9,060 nucleotides of DNA, from positions 1 to 9,060 of the forward strand of contig JAEOTV010000139.1 in NCBI GenBank assembly GCA_016839635.1. The letters are read 5' to 3'. The notes under the pieces are model-generated. The model searched no databases, was not told the origin of the DNA, and worked only from the letters and a program-made list of their open reading frames with translations. The position numbers were made by a program, and so were the translations under genes. Positions 1-6,318 of the stretch are shown in pieces. Every line of letters begins with the position of its first letter. Within the stretch, counting starts at the first letter, position 1. The DNA comes from Promethearchaeota archaeon. GTDB taxonomy: Archaea; Asgardarchaeota; Lokiarchaeia; Sigynarchaeales; SOKP01.

Positions 1-1
1 A

Positions 2-1381
2 AAAACTCTCACCACTATTAAAAATGTCCCTGAGGAATATGTTGAGAGAGCTACCCTAAAAAATGCTAAAAGATACACCACAAAAAGATTGAAAGAACTT
101 GAAGAGAAAATTCTCAATGCAGAAGATAAAATCAATGATTTAGAATATGAAATTTTCAATACTATTCGAGAAAAGGTTGAAAAGGAAACAATAAAGATTC
201 TAGAGACAGCACATAATATAGCAATCATTGATGTTCTTGCGTGTTTTGCTGAAATTGCAGAACAATATAATTATTGTAGGCCTAAGATAAATAAAGATAA
301 TAAAATTATAATTAAAGCAGGTAGACATCCCGTTATTGAGCAAATTAATTTTGATGAACAATTTATACCTAATGATTGTTATTTAGATGATGAAAATGAC
401 CAATTATTAATTATTACCGGCCCAAATATGGCAGGCAAGAGTACATATCTTAGGCAAGTAGCATTAATATGTATTATTGCACAAATGGGCTGTTTTGTCC
501 CAGCCAAGTCTGCCACAATCGGAATAATTGATCAGATCTTTACGCGTATAGGCGCCTCAGATGATCTTGCTAGAAAATTAAGCACTTTTATGATTGAAAT
601 GACTGAAACCGCTAAAATTTTAAATTACACAACCCCGAAAAGTCTTATTATTATAGATGAGTTAGGAAGAGGTACTAGTACGAGCGATGGACAGAGTATA
701 GCTATGGCTACTCTTGAGAAATTGCATGAATTAAGGGTCAAGACTTTATTTAGTACTCATTATCATCAATTAACAGAGATCAATCTACCAGGAGTTAAAA
801 ATTATCATTTAGATATTATTGAAAATGATGATGGGAGTATCAATTTTGTCCGAACATTAAAACCAGGGAGTACAGATAAATCTTATGGAATCCATGTCGC
901 GAAATTAGCGGGAATTCCGGACGATGTAATAATAAGAGCATTTGAAATTCTTGAACAAATAGAAGAAAAAGATCCTTTTAGAACAACAGTAAGAGAAAAT
1001 GGTGAAGTAGCATCACCGAGTAAGCATTATGATAAAATAATTAATGGAAAAAAGGTCGAACTTGAAAAATTAAATAAGGAATTAAAAAATCTAAGAGAGA
1101 TACTAAAGGAATGTAATGAAGATCTAACTAGAACAGAAAAAGATCTTGAAAAGCGAAAGAGAGAAATTAAGGAATCGGAATTGAGCATTAAAACTGAAAA
1201 AGATAAAATTCCAAAAAGGAAGAAATATGTTCAAACGAGTTTATTTGAACCGATTGATAGTAAAGAAAAAATGGCAGATTTAAGAGACATTATTAATAAA
1301 ATTGACTTAAAATCAGATATTCCAAAATACCTAAAAGAAAAAATACTAGAACTAAAAAATAAGATAGAAAAACTTAGCTAA
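2..1381 (+). CDS. mutS: DNA mismatch repair protein MutS, C-terminal part (5' truncated by window edge)
   Basis: Mismatch-recognition ATPase of the MutS1 family; the reading frame is open to the left edge, so the mismatch-binding domain lies outside. I see 459 residues. The first 30 codons, upstream of an internal TTG at 89, already read as MutS core (VPEEYVERATLKNAKRYTT), so 89 is not the start. The ATPase domain has Walker A GPNMAGKST (fragment residues 140-148), Walker B with D219-E220 followed by LGRGTSTSDG, and the H-loop STHYHQL near 251-257. The signature loop reads GASDDLARKLSTF, where other MutS proteins have Gly in place of the Lys (residue 192). After the ATPase domain comes a charged, probably coiled-coil stretch (about 340-403), then QTSLF (411-415), resembling the bacterial clamp-binding peptide, and a short C-terminal helical domain. 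The last 4 bases overlap the convergent membrane-protein gene. Family assignment is very secure. Confidence 0.97.
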   Translation, partial: KTLTTIKNVPEEYVERATLKNAKRYTTKRLKELEEKILNAEDKINDLEYEIFNTIREKVEKETIKILETAHNIAIIDVLACFAEIAEQYNYCRPKINKDNKIIIKAGRHPVIEQINFDEQFIPNDCYLDDENDQLLIITGPNMAGKSTYLRQVALICIIAQMGCFVPAKSATIGIIDQIFTRIGASDDLARKLSTFMIEMTETAKILNYTTPKSLIIIDELGRGTSTSDGQSIAMATLEKLHELRVKTLFSTHYHQLTEINLPGVKNYHLDIIENDDGSINFVRTLKPGSTDKSYGIHVAKLAGIPDDVIIRAFEILEQIEEKDPFRTTVRENGEVASPSKHYDKIINGKKVELEKLNKELKNLREILKECNEDLTRTEKDLEKRKREIKESELSIKTEKDKIPKRKKYVQTSLFEPIDSKEKMADLRDIINKIDLKSDIPKYLKEKILELKNKIEKLS

Positions 1382-2301
1382 CCAAGAACGACCGGAAGTA
1401 TAAAAACTATAGTAGTCAAATAAACATAGTATACCGTAATAATTGAGACGAGGATAATCCGGTATAAATTTCTTCTATCCTCCCTTTTTATATTCTCTAA
1501 AAATATTATCAATAGCAGTCCAATAAACATCAAATGCGAAGGTTGTAATGCTTTCCACATTATTGAATCGATAATGAAAATACCTTGAATTCCTGAGTCA
1601 CTATGAAACCAATTACTAACCATTTGCAAGAAATAATTGGGAAAAATGATATAGGGAATACATAATATCACTAAAGGAGTTAAAAAATAAATGAGATCTT
1701 TCCACTTTATTTTTCTAATAATGAGTAGAACTGGAAGAAATAGCAAAGCAGTTATTTTAAATGTGGAAATAGTAAATAGAATTCCAGAAATCCATTTCTT
1801 ATCTTTTTCCAAAAATACAAATGAATAAAATAACAAGAATGATATTAAAAAATTGACGTTATTATAATACGCATCAATACTATAACCAACCATACTCAGC
1901 ATATAAAAAATTAGTAAATCTTTTCTATTCTTAAATACTTTCGGTGATTTTCTAATAATAAAAATTACTAAGACTAATCTTAGAATATCCCAAACATAAA
2001 CTCCAATTATCGGAGGTATTAAATAAATCGGATAAAATATAAAATACCAGAAATAAAGATAATAAGGTGGCCAATCTGAGATGGTAACTTCGTTATAGAA
2101 ATCAATTAAACCATTATCCATCCCTTCGATAAGGATATAAAAATCAATATCTTTAGTGGCTTGCATCCATTCAGAAATTTCAAAGAAACTTAGAAATATT
2201 CTTATTTCAATGAGGATAATTGTGATGGCTACAAAAATACAAATGATATACCATTGAAAAGATGATTTTTCTTCTTGCTTCGTTAAATTTTGAATACTCA
2301 T
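1378..2301 (-). CDS. Multi-pass membrane protein, probable GT87/DUF2029-like (GT-C fold) glycosyltransferase
   Basis: Integral membrane protein of 307 residues with roughly eight or nine hydrophobic segments. The first spans about residues 15-40, and the rest fill most of residues 80-305. The loop after the first segment holds a DID motif (about 51-53), the kind of acidic pair used by GT-C transferases acting on polyprenyl-linked sugars outside the membrane. It is followed by WPPYYLYFWYF and later by STFKITALLFLPVLLI, which resemble the Lys-containing transmembrane segment of GT87 (DUF2029) mannosyltransferases. A role in surface glycan or N-glycan assembly is therefore inferred, not shown. 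I chose ATG at 2301; a GTG three codons upstream (2310) is also open. No ribosome binding site is obvious. The gene lies on the opposite strand between mutS and mutL and ends inside the mutS stop region. The family call is moderate; the membrane nature is clear. Confidence 0.72.
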   Translation of the reverse strand: MSIQNLTKQEEKSSFQWYIICIFVAITIILIEIRIFLSFFEISEWMQATKDIDFYILIEGMDNGLIDFYNEVTISDWPPYYLYFWYFIFYPIYLIPPIIGVYVWDILRLVLVIFIIRKSPKVFKNRKDLLIFYMLSMVGYSIDAYYNNVNFLISFLLFYSFVFLEKDKKWISGILFTISTFKITALLFLPVLLIIRKIKWKDLIYFLTPLVILCIPYIIFPNYFLQMVSNWFHSDSGIQGIFIIDSIMWKALQPSHLMFIGLLLIIFLENIKREDRRNLYRIILVSIITVYYVYLTTIVFILPVVLG

Positions 2302-2339
2302 AATTTGCACTCTATAAAATTATATTAAAGTATTAAAAG

Positions 2340-2350
2340 AAATATAAAAG
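2340..2350 (-). promoter_or_regulatory. Candidate TATA box for the membrane-protein gene
   Basis: On the minus strand this reads CTTTTATATTT, about 44 bases upstream of the ATG at 2301. An archaeal start site about 25 bases downstream would give a leader of roughly 20 nt. The region is so AT-rich that chance matches are common, so this is a weak call. Confidence 0.25.
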
Positions 2351-2479
2351 ACTTACCTTCAAATTAATTGCTAATTTAAGGCATTCTTGGATCTAAATTT
2401 ATTTAAACTTTAATAGTGTACTATTTTAAATTTGATTGTAATGAGAAATATATTAGCTTAAAATTCTTATCTAATCATT

Positions 2480-2489
2480 GAAATAAAAT
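2480..2489 (+). promoter_or_regulatory. Candidate TATA box placing mutL transcription start near its TTG codon
   Basis: GAAATAAAAT is centred about 26 bases upstream of the mutL TTG at 2511, the distance expected for a leaderless archaeal transcript. No Shine-Dalgarno sequence precedes the TTG, which fits this. Base composition makes the match weak on its own. Confidence 0.3.
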
Positions 2490-2510
2490 TCTGCAAATTG
2501 TTTAAAAACT

Positions 2511-4376
2511 TTGAACGTAAAAAAAATTAAAAAAATTTTAAATGCGGAGCAGATTGCAGCGGGAGAAGTGGTCGACAGACCTGCTAATATTGTAAAAGAA
2601 CTTATTGAGAACAGTATTGACGCCGAGGCATCTGAAATAAGAGTTATTGTAAAAAGAGCTGGAAAATCATCAATCCAGGTAATAGATAATGGGGTTGGAA
2701 TTCCCTCTGAAGACCTTGAAAAAGCTTTTGAGCGACATACAAGCAGTAAAATTAGAAGTATTAAAGATTTGGAGGAGCTTTCTACTCTAGGATTTAGGGG
2801 AGAAGCGCTCGCGAGTATTTCAGCAGTAAGTAAAGTTGACATTACATCTAGAGTTGAGTTTGAAGAGAAAGGGGTTCAGTTAATTATTGACGGAGGAAAA
2901 ATCATAGAAAGAAAAAGAGCATCTTGTCCAGTTGGTACAAAAATTCAAGTATCCAATCTTTTTTATAACCTTCCAGCAAGGCAAAAATTTCTTAAAACTG
3001 ATGCTACAGAATTAGGTCATATTACGGACATTCTCCAGAGATATTCTTTAGCTTACCCAGAACTTCATTTTATTTATCGCCATAATGATTTAGACATACT
3101 CAACTGTCCTGCTTCAAATGATTTAAAGACAACTGTATTTCACATCTATGGAAAAAAAATAGCTAAGTTTATGGAACCTTTTAACTATGAAGATAAAGAT
3201 AATAAATTTAGGATAAATGGTTTGTTAGGTCATCCTCAAATTGCTAAAAAAAACAGATCTTACTCAAGTTTATTTATAAATCGGCGCTATATCATTAGTG
3301 ATGTTTTATTTAGAGCTATTATTGAAGCGTATGAAGGAACATTAATGGTAAGTAAATACCCTTTTTTTATTATTTTTCTTGAACTTGATCCTTCTGTGAT
3401 TGATTTTAATGTTCATCCAAAGAAACTCCGCGTGAGATTCGAAAGAGAAGATGCTATTTATAATAAAGTCTACAATGTGATCCGGAGTTTAGTAGAAGAT
3501 AAATTTATAATTAAAGAGGCAAAATATCTATCCACTGACTTAGAGGTTTTTATACCAAAAGAAGAGAAAACTTCTGAAGATATTATAACACCTATAGAAG
3601 AAATTCCTAAAGAAGAAACTGAAGTTGAAGAAAAAATCCTAGAAGAACCTATTATTCCCGAAAAAAGTGTGCAATTAAGCCTAGAAGATAATAAAATAGA
3701 AGGTAATAGAGATAAAAAAGATATACCTGAAGCTTTTTTGAGAGGAAATTATATAGTCTCCGAGAACTTTCCTAAATTGCGATTAATTTCTCAAACCGGT
3801 CAGTTAAGTAATAAAGTATATGTAGTGTTGGAGGGAATTAATGAGAATGGCGAAGAAGGATTATTTATTTTAGATCAACATGCCGCCTCTGAACGCATAA
3901 ATAAAGAAAAATTCTTGAGTGAATATGAAACTTCAAAAATAAGTAAGCAAAGATTAATATCTGCTTTAAAAATTGAAGTATCTCCGAGTGAAAGAATTTT
4001 TTTAGAATCGAATATGAATGAAATCCAGAAGTTGGGATTTAACTTTGAATATTTTGGAGGGAACACTTTCATTTTAAGAGATATTCCCGTGATCATGAGA
4101 AAACTTCCAAATATAAACATCATAAAAGAAATTATAAGCGATATTACAGAAATTGGAAAGGATAACAGTTTTGCTGGGATTAAAGAAGATATAATTAATT
4201 ACTTATCATGCCATAAGAGTATTAGAGGAGGAGATGATCTTTCACTAAAAGATATACGTGAACTATTAATCAAATTAGCAAAATGCAAAGATTCTTTTCA
4301 TTGTGCTCATGGTAGACCGACCATGAGATTTTTCTCATATAAAGAATTAGATAAGTTATTTAAAAGAATTAGTTAA
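2511..4376 (+). CDS. mutL: DNA mismatch repair protein MutL, endonuclease-type
   Basis: Complete 621-residue MutL, partner of MutS that nicks the strand for repair. The N-terminal GHKL ATPase carries AAGEVVDRPANIVKELIEN (motif I, residues 16-34; catalytic Glu near 30), DNGVGI (59-64), TLGFRGEAL (92-100) and FYNLPARQKF. An acidic, low-complexity linker follows (about 335-415). The C-terminal domain has the metal-binding endonuclease motif DQHAASERINKE (455-466), which fits DQHA(X)2E(X)4E, plus SCHKS (566-570) and CAHGRP (598-603, the CPHGRP motif with Pro changed to Ala). All expected zinc-ligand positions appear present, so nuclease activity is predicted. The start is TTG: the frame is closed by a stop at 2484, no ATG or GTG lies between, and the protein then begins at the usual MutL N-terminus. 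It is preceded on the opposite strand by the membrane-protein gene and ends 22 bases from the convergent aEF-1 beta gene. Confidence 0.97.
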   Translation: MNVKKIKKILNAEQIAAGEVVDRPANIVKELIENSIDAEASEIRVIVKRAGKSSIQVIDNGVGIPSEDLEKAFERHTSSKIRSIKDLEELSTLGFRGEALASISAVSKVDITSRVEFEEKGVQLIIDGGKIIERKRASCPVGTKIQVSNLFYNLPARQKFLKTDATELGHITDILQRYSLAYPELHFIYRHNDLDILNCPASNDLKTTVFHIYGKKIAKFMEPFNYEDKDNKFRINGLLGHPQIAKKNRSYSSLFINRRYIISDVLFRAIIEAYEGTLMVSKYPFFIIFLELDPSVIDFNVHPKKLRVRFEREDAIYNKVYNVIRSLVEDKFIIKEAKYLSTDLEVFIPKEEKTSEDIITPIEEIPKEETEVEEKILEEPIIPEKSVQLSLEDNKIEGNRDKKDIPEAFLRGNYIVSENFPKLRLISQTGQLSNKVYVVLEGINENGEEGLFILDQHAASERINKEKFLSEYETSKISKQRLISALKIEVSPSERIFLESNMNEIQKLGFNFEYFGGNTFILRDIPVIMRKLPNINIIKEIISDITEIGKDNSFAGIKEDIINYLSCHKSIRGGDDLSLKDIRELLIKLAKCKDSFHCAHGRPTMRFFSYKELDKLFKRIS

Positions 4377-4381
4377 AATTG

Positions 4382-4400
4382 AATTTTTTACTTTCTTTTT
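4382..4400 (+). terminator. T-rich terminator downstream of mutL
   Basis: Two T-runs (ATTTTTTA and CTTTTTA-like) follow the mutL stop by 6 to 24 bases without a preceding hairpin. This is the usual form of an archaeal intrinsic terminator. It reaches into the stop codon of the convergent aEF-1 beta gene. Confidence 0.45.
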
Positions 4401-4665
4401 ATGCTTTTGAAAAAGCTATCCCTTCAATGCCTTGTATGCCATCAACTTGCTTAAATAATTCTTCAAGTTTATCTGTTCCACCCCATTCTTCTGGATATCT
4501 TACTCTTACTCTTGCTTTCTTCAATCCAAACGCGACGGGTTGAACATCATATTTTTCAATAGCACAAGTATCAGGTAAAACAGCTTTTAAATTCCCCACT
4601 AATGCTTCAAAATCAGCGTCAGTATCATCAGGAATCACATCAATCAGAGCAATAAATTCTCCCAT
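4399..4665 (-). CDS. ef1b: Translation elongation factor 1-beta (aEF-1 beta)
   Basis: Small guanine-nucleotide exchange factor that recharges aEF-1 alpha with GTP during translation. The 88-residue length is the normal archaeal size. The protein opens MGEFIALIDVIPDD and has the typical central PVAFGLKKARVRVRYPEE (about residues 44-61) and GGTDKLEELFKQVDGIQ near the C-terminus, the conserved EF-1 beta core. An upstream in-frame ATG at 4710 would add 15 residues and overlap the zinc-ribbon gene. I prefer the ATG at 4665 because GAGG lies 10 bases before it and the family starts with MG there. Its neighbour upstream, 25 bases away on the same strand, is the zinc-ribbon gene. This pairing is, to my knowledge, common in archaea, and the two are probably one transcript. 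Confidence 0.95.
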   Translation of the reverse strand: MGEFIALIDVIPDDTDADFEALVGNLKAVLPDTCAIEKYDVQPVAFGLKKARVRVRYPEEWGGTDKLEELFKQVDGIQGIEGIAFSKA

Positions 4666-4675
4666 TATAAGCTCG

Positions 4676-4679
4676 CCTC
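4676..4679 (-). promoter_or_regulatory. Shine-Dalgarno GAGG of the aEF-1 beta gene
   Basis: GAGG on the minus strand, 10 bases before the ATG at 4665 and inside the gap after the zinc-ribbon stop. It is one of the few clear ribosome binding sites in the window and decides the aEF-1 beta start. Use of an SD here fits a downstream gene in a two-gene transcript. Confidence 0.65.
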
Positions 4680-4690
4680 GTATAATAATA

Positions 4691-4867
4691 TTAAGGTCCT
4701 GAAAAGTCACATTTCAAACAACGATACTCCTTTCCCATTTCCCTACAGCGCTCACATCTCCAAATTGTTACATCTCCGCAAGAAGGACATGGAAAATGAA
4801 CTGCTGCTTCATAAGGAGTTATTGGTCTGCCACAACCAAAACAGACATTCCGTTTGTACGTTGCCAT
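4691..4867 (-). CDS. Small archaeal zinc-ribbon protein with four CxxC knuckles
   Basis: A protein of 58 residues (60 if the ATG at 4873 is used). It has four CxxC pairs: CFGC, CPSC, CERC and CLKC, enough ligands for two zinc ions. It also carries the family's conserved HFPCPSCGD, IWRCERCRE and a C-terminal CDFSGP. It belongs to the small archaeal zinc-finger family found beside aEF-1 beta (the HVO_2753-like group, from memory). A nucleic-acid or ribosome-linked role is likely from context but not shown. The start is ambiguous between ATGs at 4873 and 4867. GTGAT, matching the archaeal anti-SD, ends 6 bases before the second but directly abuts the first, so I favour 4867. The aEF-1 beta gene follows after 25 bases on the same strand. 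Confidence 0.92.
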   Translation of the reverse strand: MATYKRNVCFGCGRPITPYEAAVHFPCPSCGDVTIWRCERCREMGKEYRCLKCDFSGP

Positions 4868-4895
4868 TGACATATCACTTGTAAATCTTAAATTT

Positions 4896-4938
4896 AATTT
4901 AAATTTAGATAATTAAATACAATTTAAACTTAGATAAT
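4896..4938. repeat. 18-bp direct repeat, two copies 25 bp apart, upstream of the zinc-ribbon gene
   Basis: Copies at 4896-4913 (AATTTAAATTTAGATAAT) and 4921-4938 differ at one base (T to C). They lie 29 to 71 bases upstream of the zinc-ribbon start, over the expected core promoter. They could be an operator or duplicated promoter element. The sequence is simple and AT-rich, so chance is not excluded. Confidence 0.5.
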
Positions 4939-5002
4939 AGAATAAAATATAACTTTAATTATTTTTGGTTTTAAAATTGCTCCTAATAGAAAAAAATTAT
5001 GG

Positions 5003-5042
5003 TGATTTAATTGATTTATTGGATGATTTAAATTGATTTATT
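5003..5042. repeat. Tandem imperfect repeat with four TGATTTA units
   Basis: The copies are TGATTTAATTGATTTATT at 5003-5020 and the same sequence with one extra A at 5024-5042. TGATTTA begins at 5003, 5012, 5024 and 5034, spacings of 9, 12 and 10, close to one helical turn. The block sits about 85 to 120 bases upstream of the ATG at 5126, so it could be a binding array for that gene or for the divergent zinc-ribbon gene. Confidence 0.5.
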
Positions 5043-5095
5043 CATTATTGCACAAACAAGTAAATTAAATTTTAAATTAATAAACACCTTAATTT

Positions 5096-5107
5096 GCATA
5101 TAATAAT
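5096..5107 (+). promoter_or_regulatory. Candidate TATA box for the 5126 gene
   Basis: TGCATATAATAA is centred about 24 bases before the ATG at 5126, predicting a leaderless or nearly leaderless transcript. Only a weak TTGAG precedes the ATG, which is consistent. The match is a moderate one in an AT-rich stretch. Confidence 0.35.
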
Positions 5108-5125
5108 TTTATAAAGAGAATTGAG

Positions 5126-5656
5126 ATGCCAGAAAATAAAGTAAAGAAATACTTCTCATTAATAGAAGCGTGGGCTTGGTGCGATATATGTGAGGATATG
5201 GTTGCTTTAAGGGTTGATAAGGAAGAAATTCTCGACGGACTAAAAATGGGTATTTACACCAAAGAATTTAAACATTCCAACCAGTCTCCTGATCTAGAAG
5301 ATACTGATGATCGTTCTGGGCAAGAACACACAGTTTATGTCTATATTAATGATAGTTTTGATGTAACTGGGGTCAAATCCTTTTTTGGAGAATCTCCGAC
5401 TACAGAAGAGATTGGTGCAAAAGCTTTTCAAGAAGGAACTGATGTTAGAATTCCTGTCGTAGTAAAAGAGATTCCACCAATGGCCGTGCAATTTGGAATG
5501 CTTAATAAAGATCAGTTTAAAGTGCTAAAAGTTTGCGACGGAATGAATACCATTGAACAAGTTGCAGCAATAGCAGAGATAAGTACAGAAGAAATAGAAA
5601 AGATGATGGAACAGCTGAGAAAAAAAGGATTAGTAAAAGTTATTAAAAGAACATAA
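5126..5656 (+). CDS. Unrecognised protein: N-terminal CxxC domain plus C-terminal winged-helix-like domain
   Basis: I do not recognise a named family for this complete 176-residue protein. It has no signal peptide or membrane segment, so it is probably cytosolic. The N-terminal half has one CxxC pair (C19, C22, in WAWCDICEDMV), then an alternating region with HTVYVYIND (about residues 68-76). This could be a small metal-binding or nucleotide-like beta domain; with only two Cys, any zinc site would need His or dimer partners. Residues of about 125-176 (QFKVLKVCDGMNTIEQVAAI onward, ending LRKKGLVKVIKRT) look like a winged helix-turn-helix: helix, short turn, recognition-like helix, then a basic wing. 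The winged helix may bind DNA or act as a protein-interaction module. The gene converges on the Rab-like GTPase gene with a 61-bp gap, and phased repeats lie upstream. A GTPase-linked role is only a suggestion from position. Confidence 0.85.
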   Translation: MPENKVKKYFSLIEAWAWCDICEDMVALRVDKEEILDGLKMGIYTKEFKHSNQSPDLEDTDDRSGQEHTVYVYINDSFDVTGVKSFFGESPTTEEIGAKAFQEGTDVRIPVVVKEIPPMAVQFGMLNKDQFKVLKVCDGMNTIEQVAAIAEISTEEIEKMMEQLRKKGLVKVIKRT

Positions 5657-5667
5657 ACAAATTTTAA

Positions 5668-5679
5668 TATATCTTTTTG
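5668..5679 (+). terminator. T-rich stretch after the 5126 gene
   Basis: ATATATCTTTTTGG-like sequence begins 12 bases after the stop codon and has a run of five T. There is no hairpin. It is a plausible archaeal terminator, but weak. Confidence 0.25.
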
Positions 5680-5717
5680 GGTCTAGAGCTTATTCTTTTA
5701 TCTAAATATATTTAATT

Positions 5718-6257
5718 TTAATGGGAATGCTCAATCATCTTGCGTGCAATAAATTTAAAAATTTCCTCTACATTATCTCCTGTCTTAGATGAACACTCAA
5801 AATAACCAGATAAGCCATATTTATTCGAGATTTCCATAGCTTCTTCGGTTTCTACTGATTTCTTTTCTACAAGATCTATTTTGCCTCCAACCATAACAAT
5901 TGGTATTTTTGCCTTTGATTCAGATACAAAATATTCAAAAATTGAGAGCCAATCATCAATATCTCGTATACTAGAATACCTTGTCGTATCAAACATAAAA
6001 ATTCCTCCATTTGCGCCCTTAGCAAAGCTAGGTAAAAGCACTCTGAAACGTTCTTCCCCTGCAAAATCCCATATTCGAAGTGTTACAGTTTTATCCTCAA
6101 GTTCTATGTTTTTAATGCTAAAATCTGCTCCGATTGTCATCTTTATATCTTCTTCAAAGATCTGTGTCACAAATCTTTTTATTAGCGTTGTCTTACCAAC
6201 ACCACCTGCGCCAAATATGCATAATTTATAAGCCAGCTTCTCTTCTATGTTTAACAC
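5718..6257 (-). CDS. Rab/Ras-like small GTPase (Asgard type) with altered G3 and G4 motifs
   Basis: A 179-residue single-domain small GTPase, the usual length. P-loop GAGGVGKTT is at 16-24, the switch I Thr is T41 in TIGADF (Rab-like IGxDF), and G3 is WDFAGEERF (63-71). A Rab-like KGANGGIFMFD follows at 80-90. G4 is GGKIDL (124-129) and G5 is ECSSKTG (154-160). Two deviations are visible. The catalytic Gln of AGQ is Glu (E68), and the Asn of NKxD is Gly (G125). The C-terminus (MIEHSH) has no cysteine, so no prenyl anchor; membrane contact would need a partner. The predicted role is a nucleotide-controlled switch. The start is GTG at 6257: a stop lies three codons upstream and no ATG lies near the N-terminus. 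There is no ribosome binding site. The gene is tandem with the Lrp gene upstream (211-bp gap) and convergent with the 5126 gene. Confidence 0.95.
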   Translation of the reverse strand: MLNIEEKLAYKLCIFGAGGVGKTTLIKRFVTQIFEEDIKMTIGADFSIKNIELEDKTVTLRIWDFAGEERFRVLLPSFAKGANGGIFMFDTTRYSSIRDIDDWLSIFEYFVSESKAKIPIVMVGGKIDLVEKKSVETEEAMEISNKYGLSGYFECSSKTGDNVEEIFKFIARKMIEHSH

Positions 6258-6303
6258 CTTATATTAGATTGATAAAACATTCCTTTTCCAAAATATCTTT
6301 TAT

Positions 6304-6318
6304 AACCTATAAATACTT
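6304..6318 (-). promoter_or_regulatory. TATA box of the GTPase gene
   Basis: The minus strand reads AAGTATTTATAGGTT, a good archaeal TATA element. It lies about 50 to 55 bases before the GTG at 6257, predicting a start near 6286 and a leader of about 29 nt. It suggests that the GTPase gene is transcribed independently of the Lrp gene. Confidence 0.45.

Noticed and set aside
2471..2842. Minus-strand open frame of 123 codons
   Set aside because: It lies opposite the strongly conserved MutL ATPase domain, and its Ser/Leu-rich product is the typical antisense shadow of a Glu/Asp/Lys-rich coding strand.
3875..4123. Minus-strand open frame of 82 codons
   Set aside because: Antisense to the MutL endonuclease domain; no recognisable product or start signals.
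4666..4710. Longer aEF-1 beta start at 4710
   Set aside because: It would overlap the zinc-ribbon gene and add 15 residues not seen in the family, while the internal ATG has a GAGG ribosome binding site at good spacing.
4890..5042. Possible CRISPR array from the repeats in the intergenic region
   Set aside because: The two repeat types have different sequences, periods of only 21-25 bp and no unique spacers, so this is promoter-type repetition.
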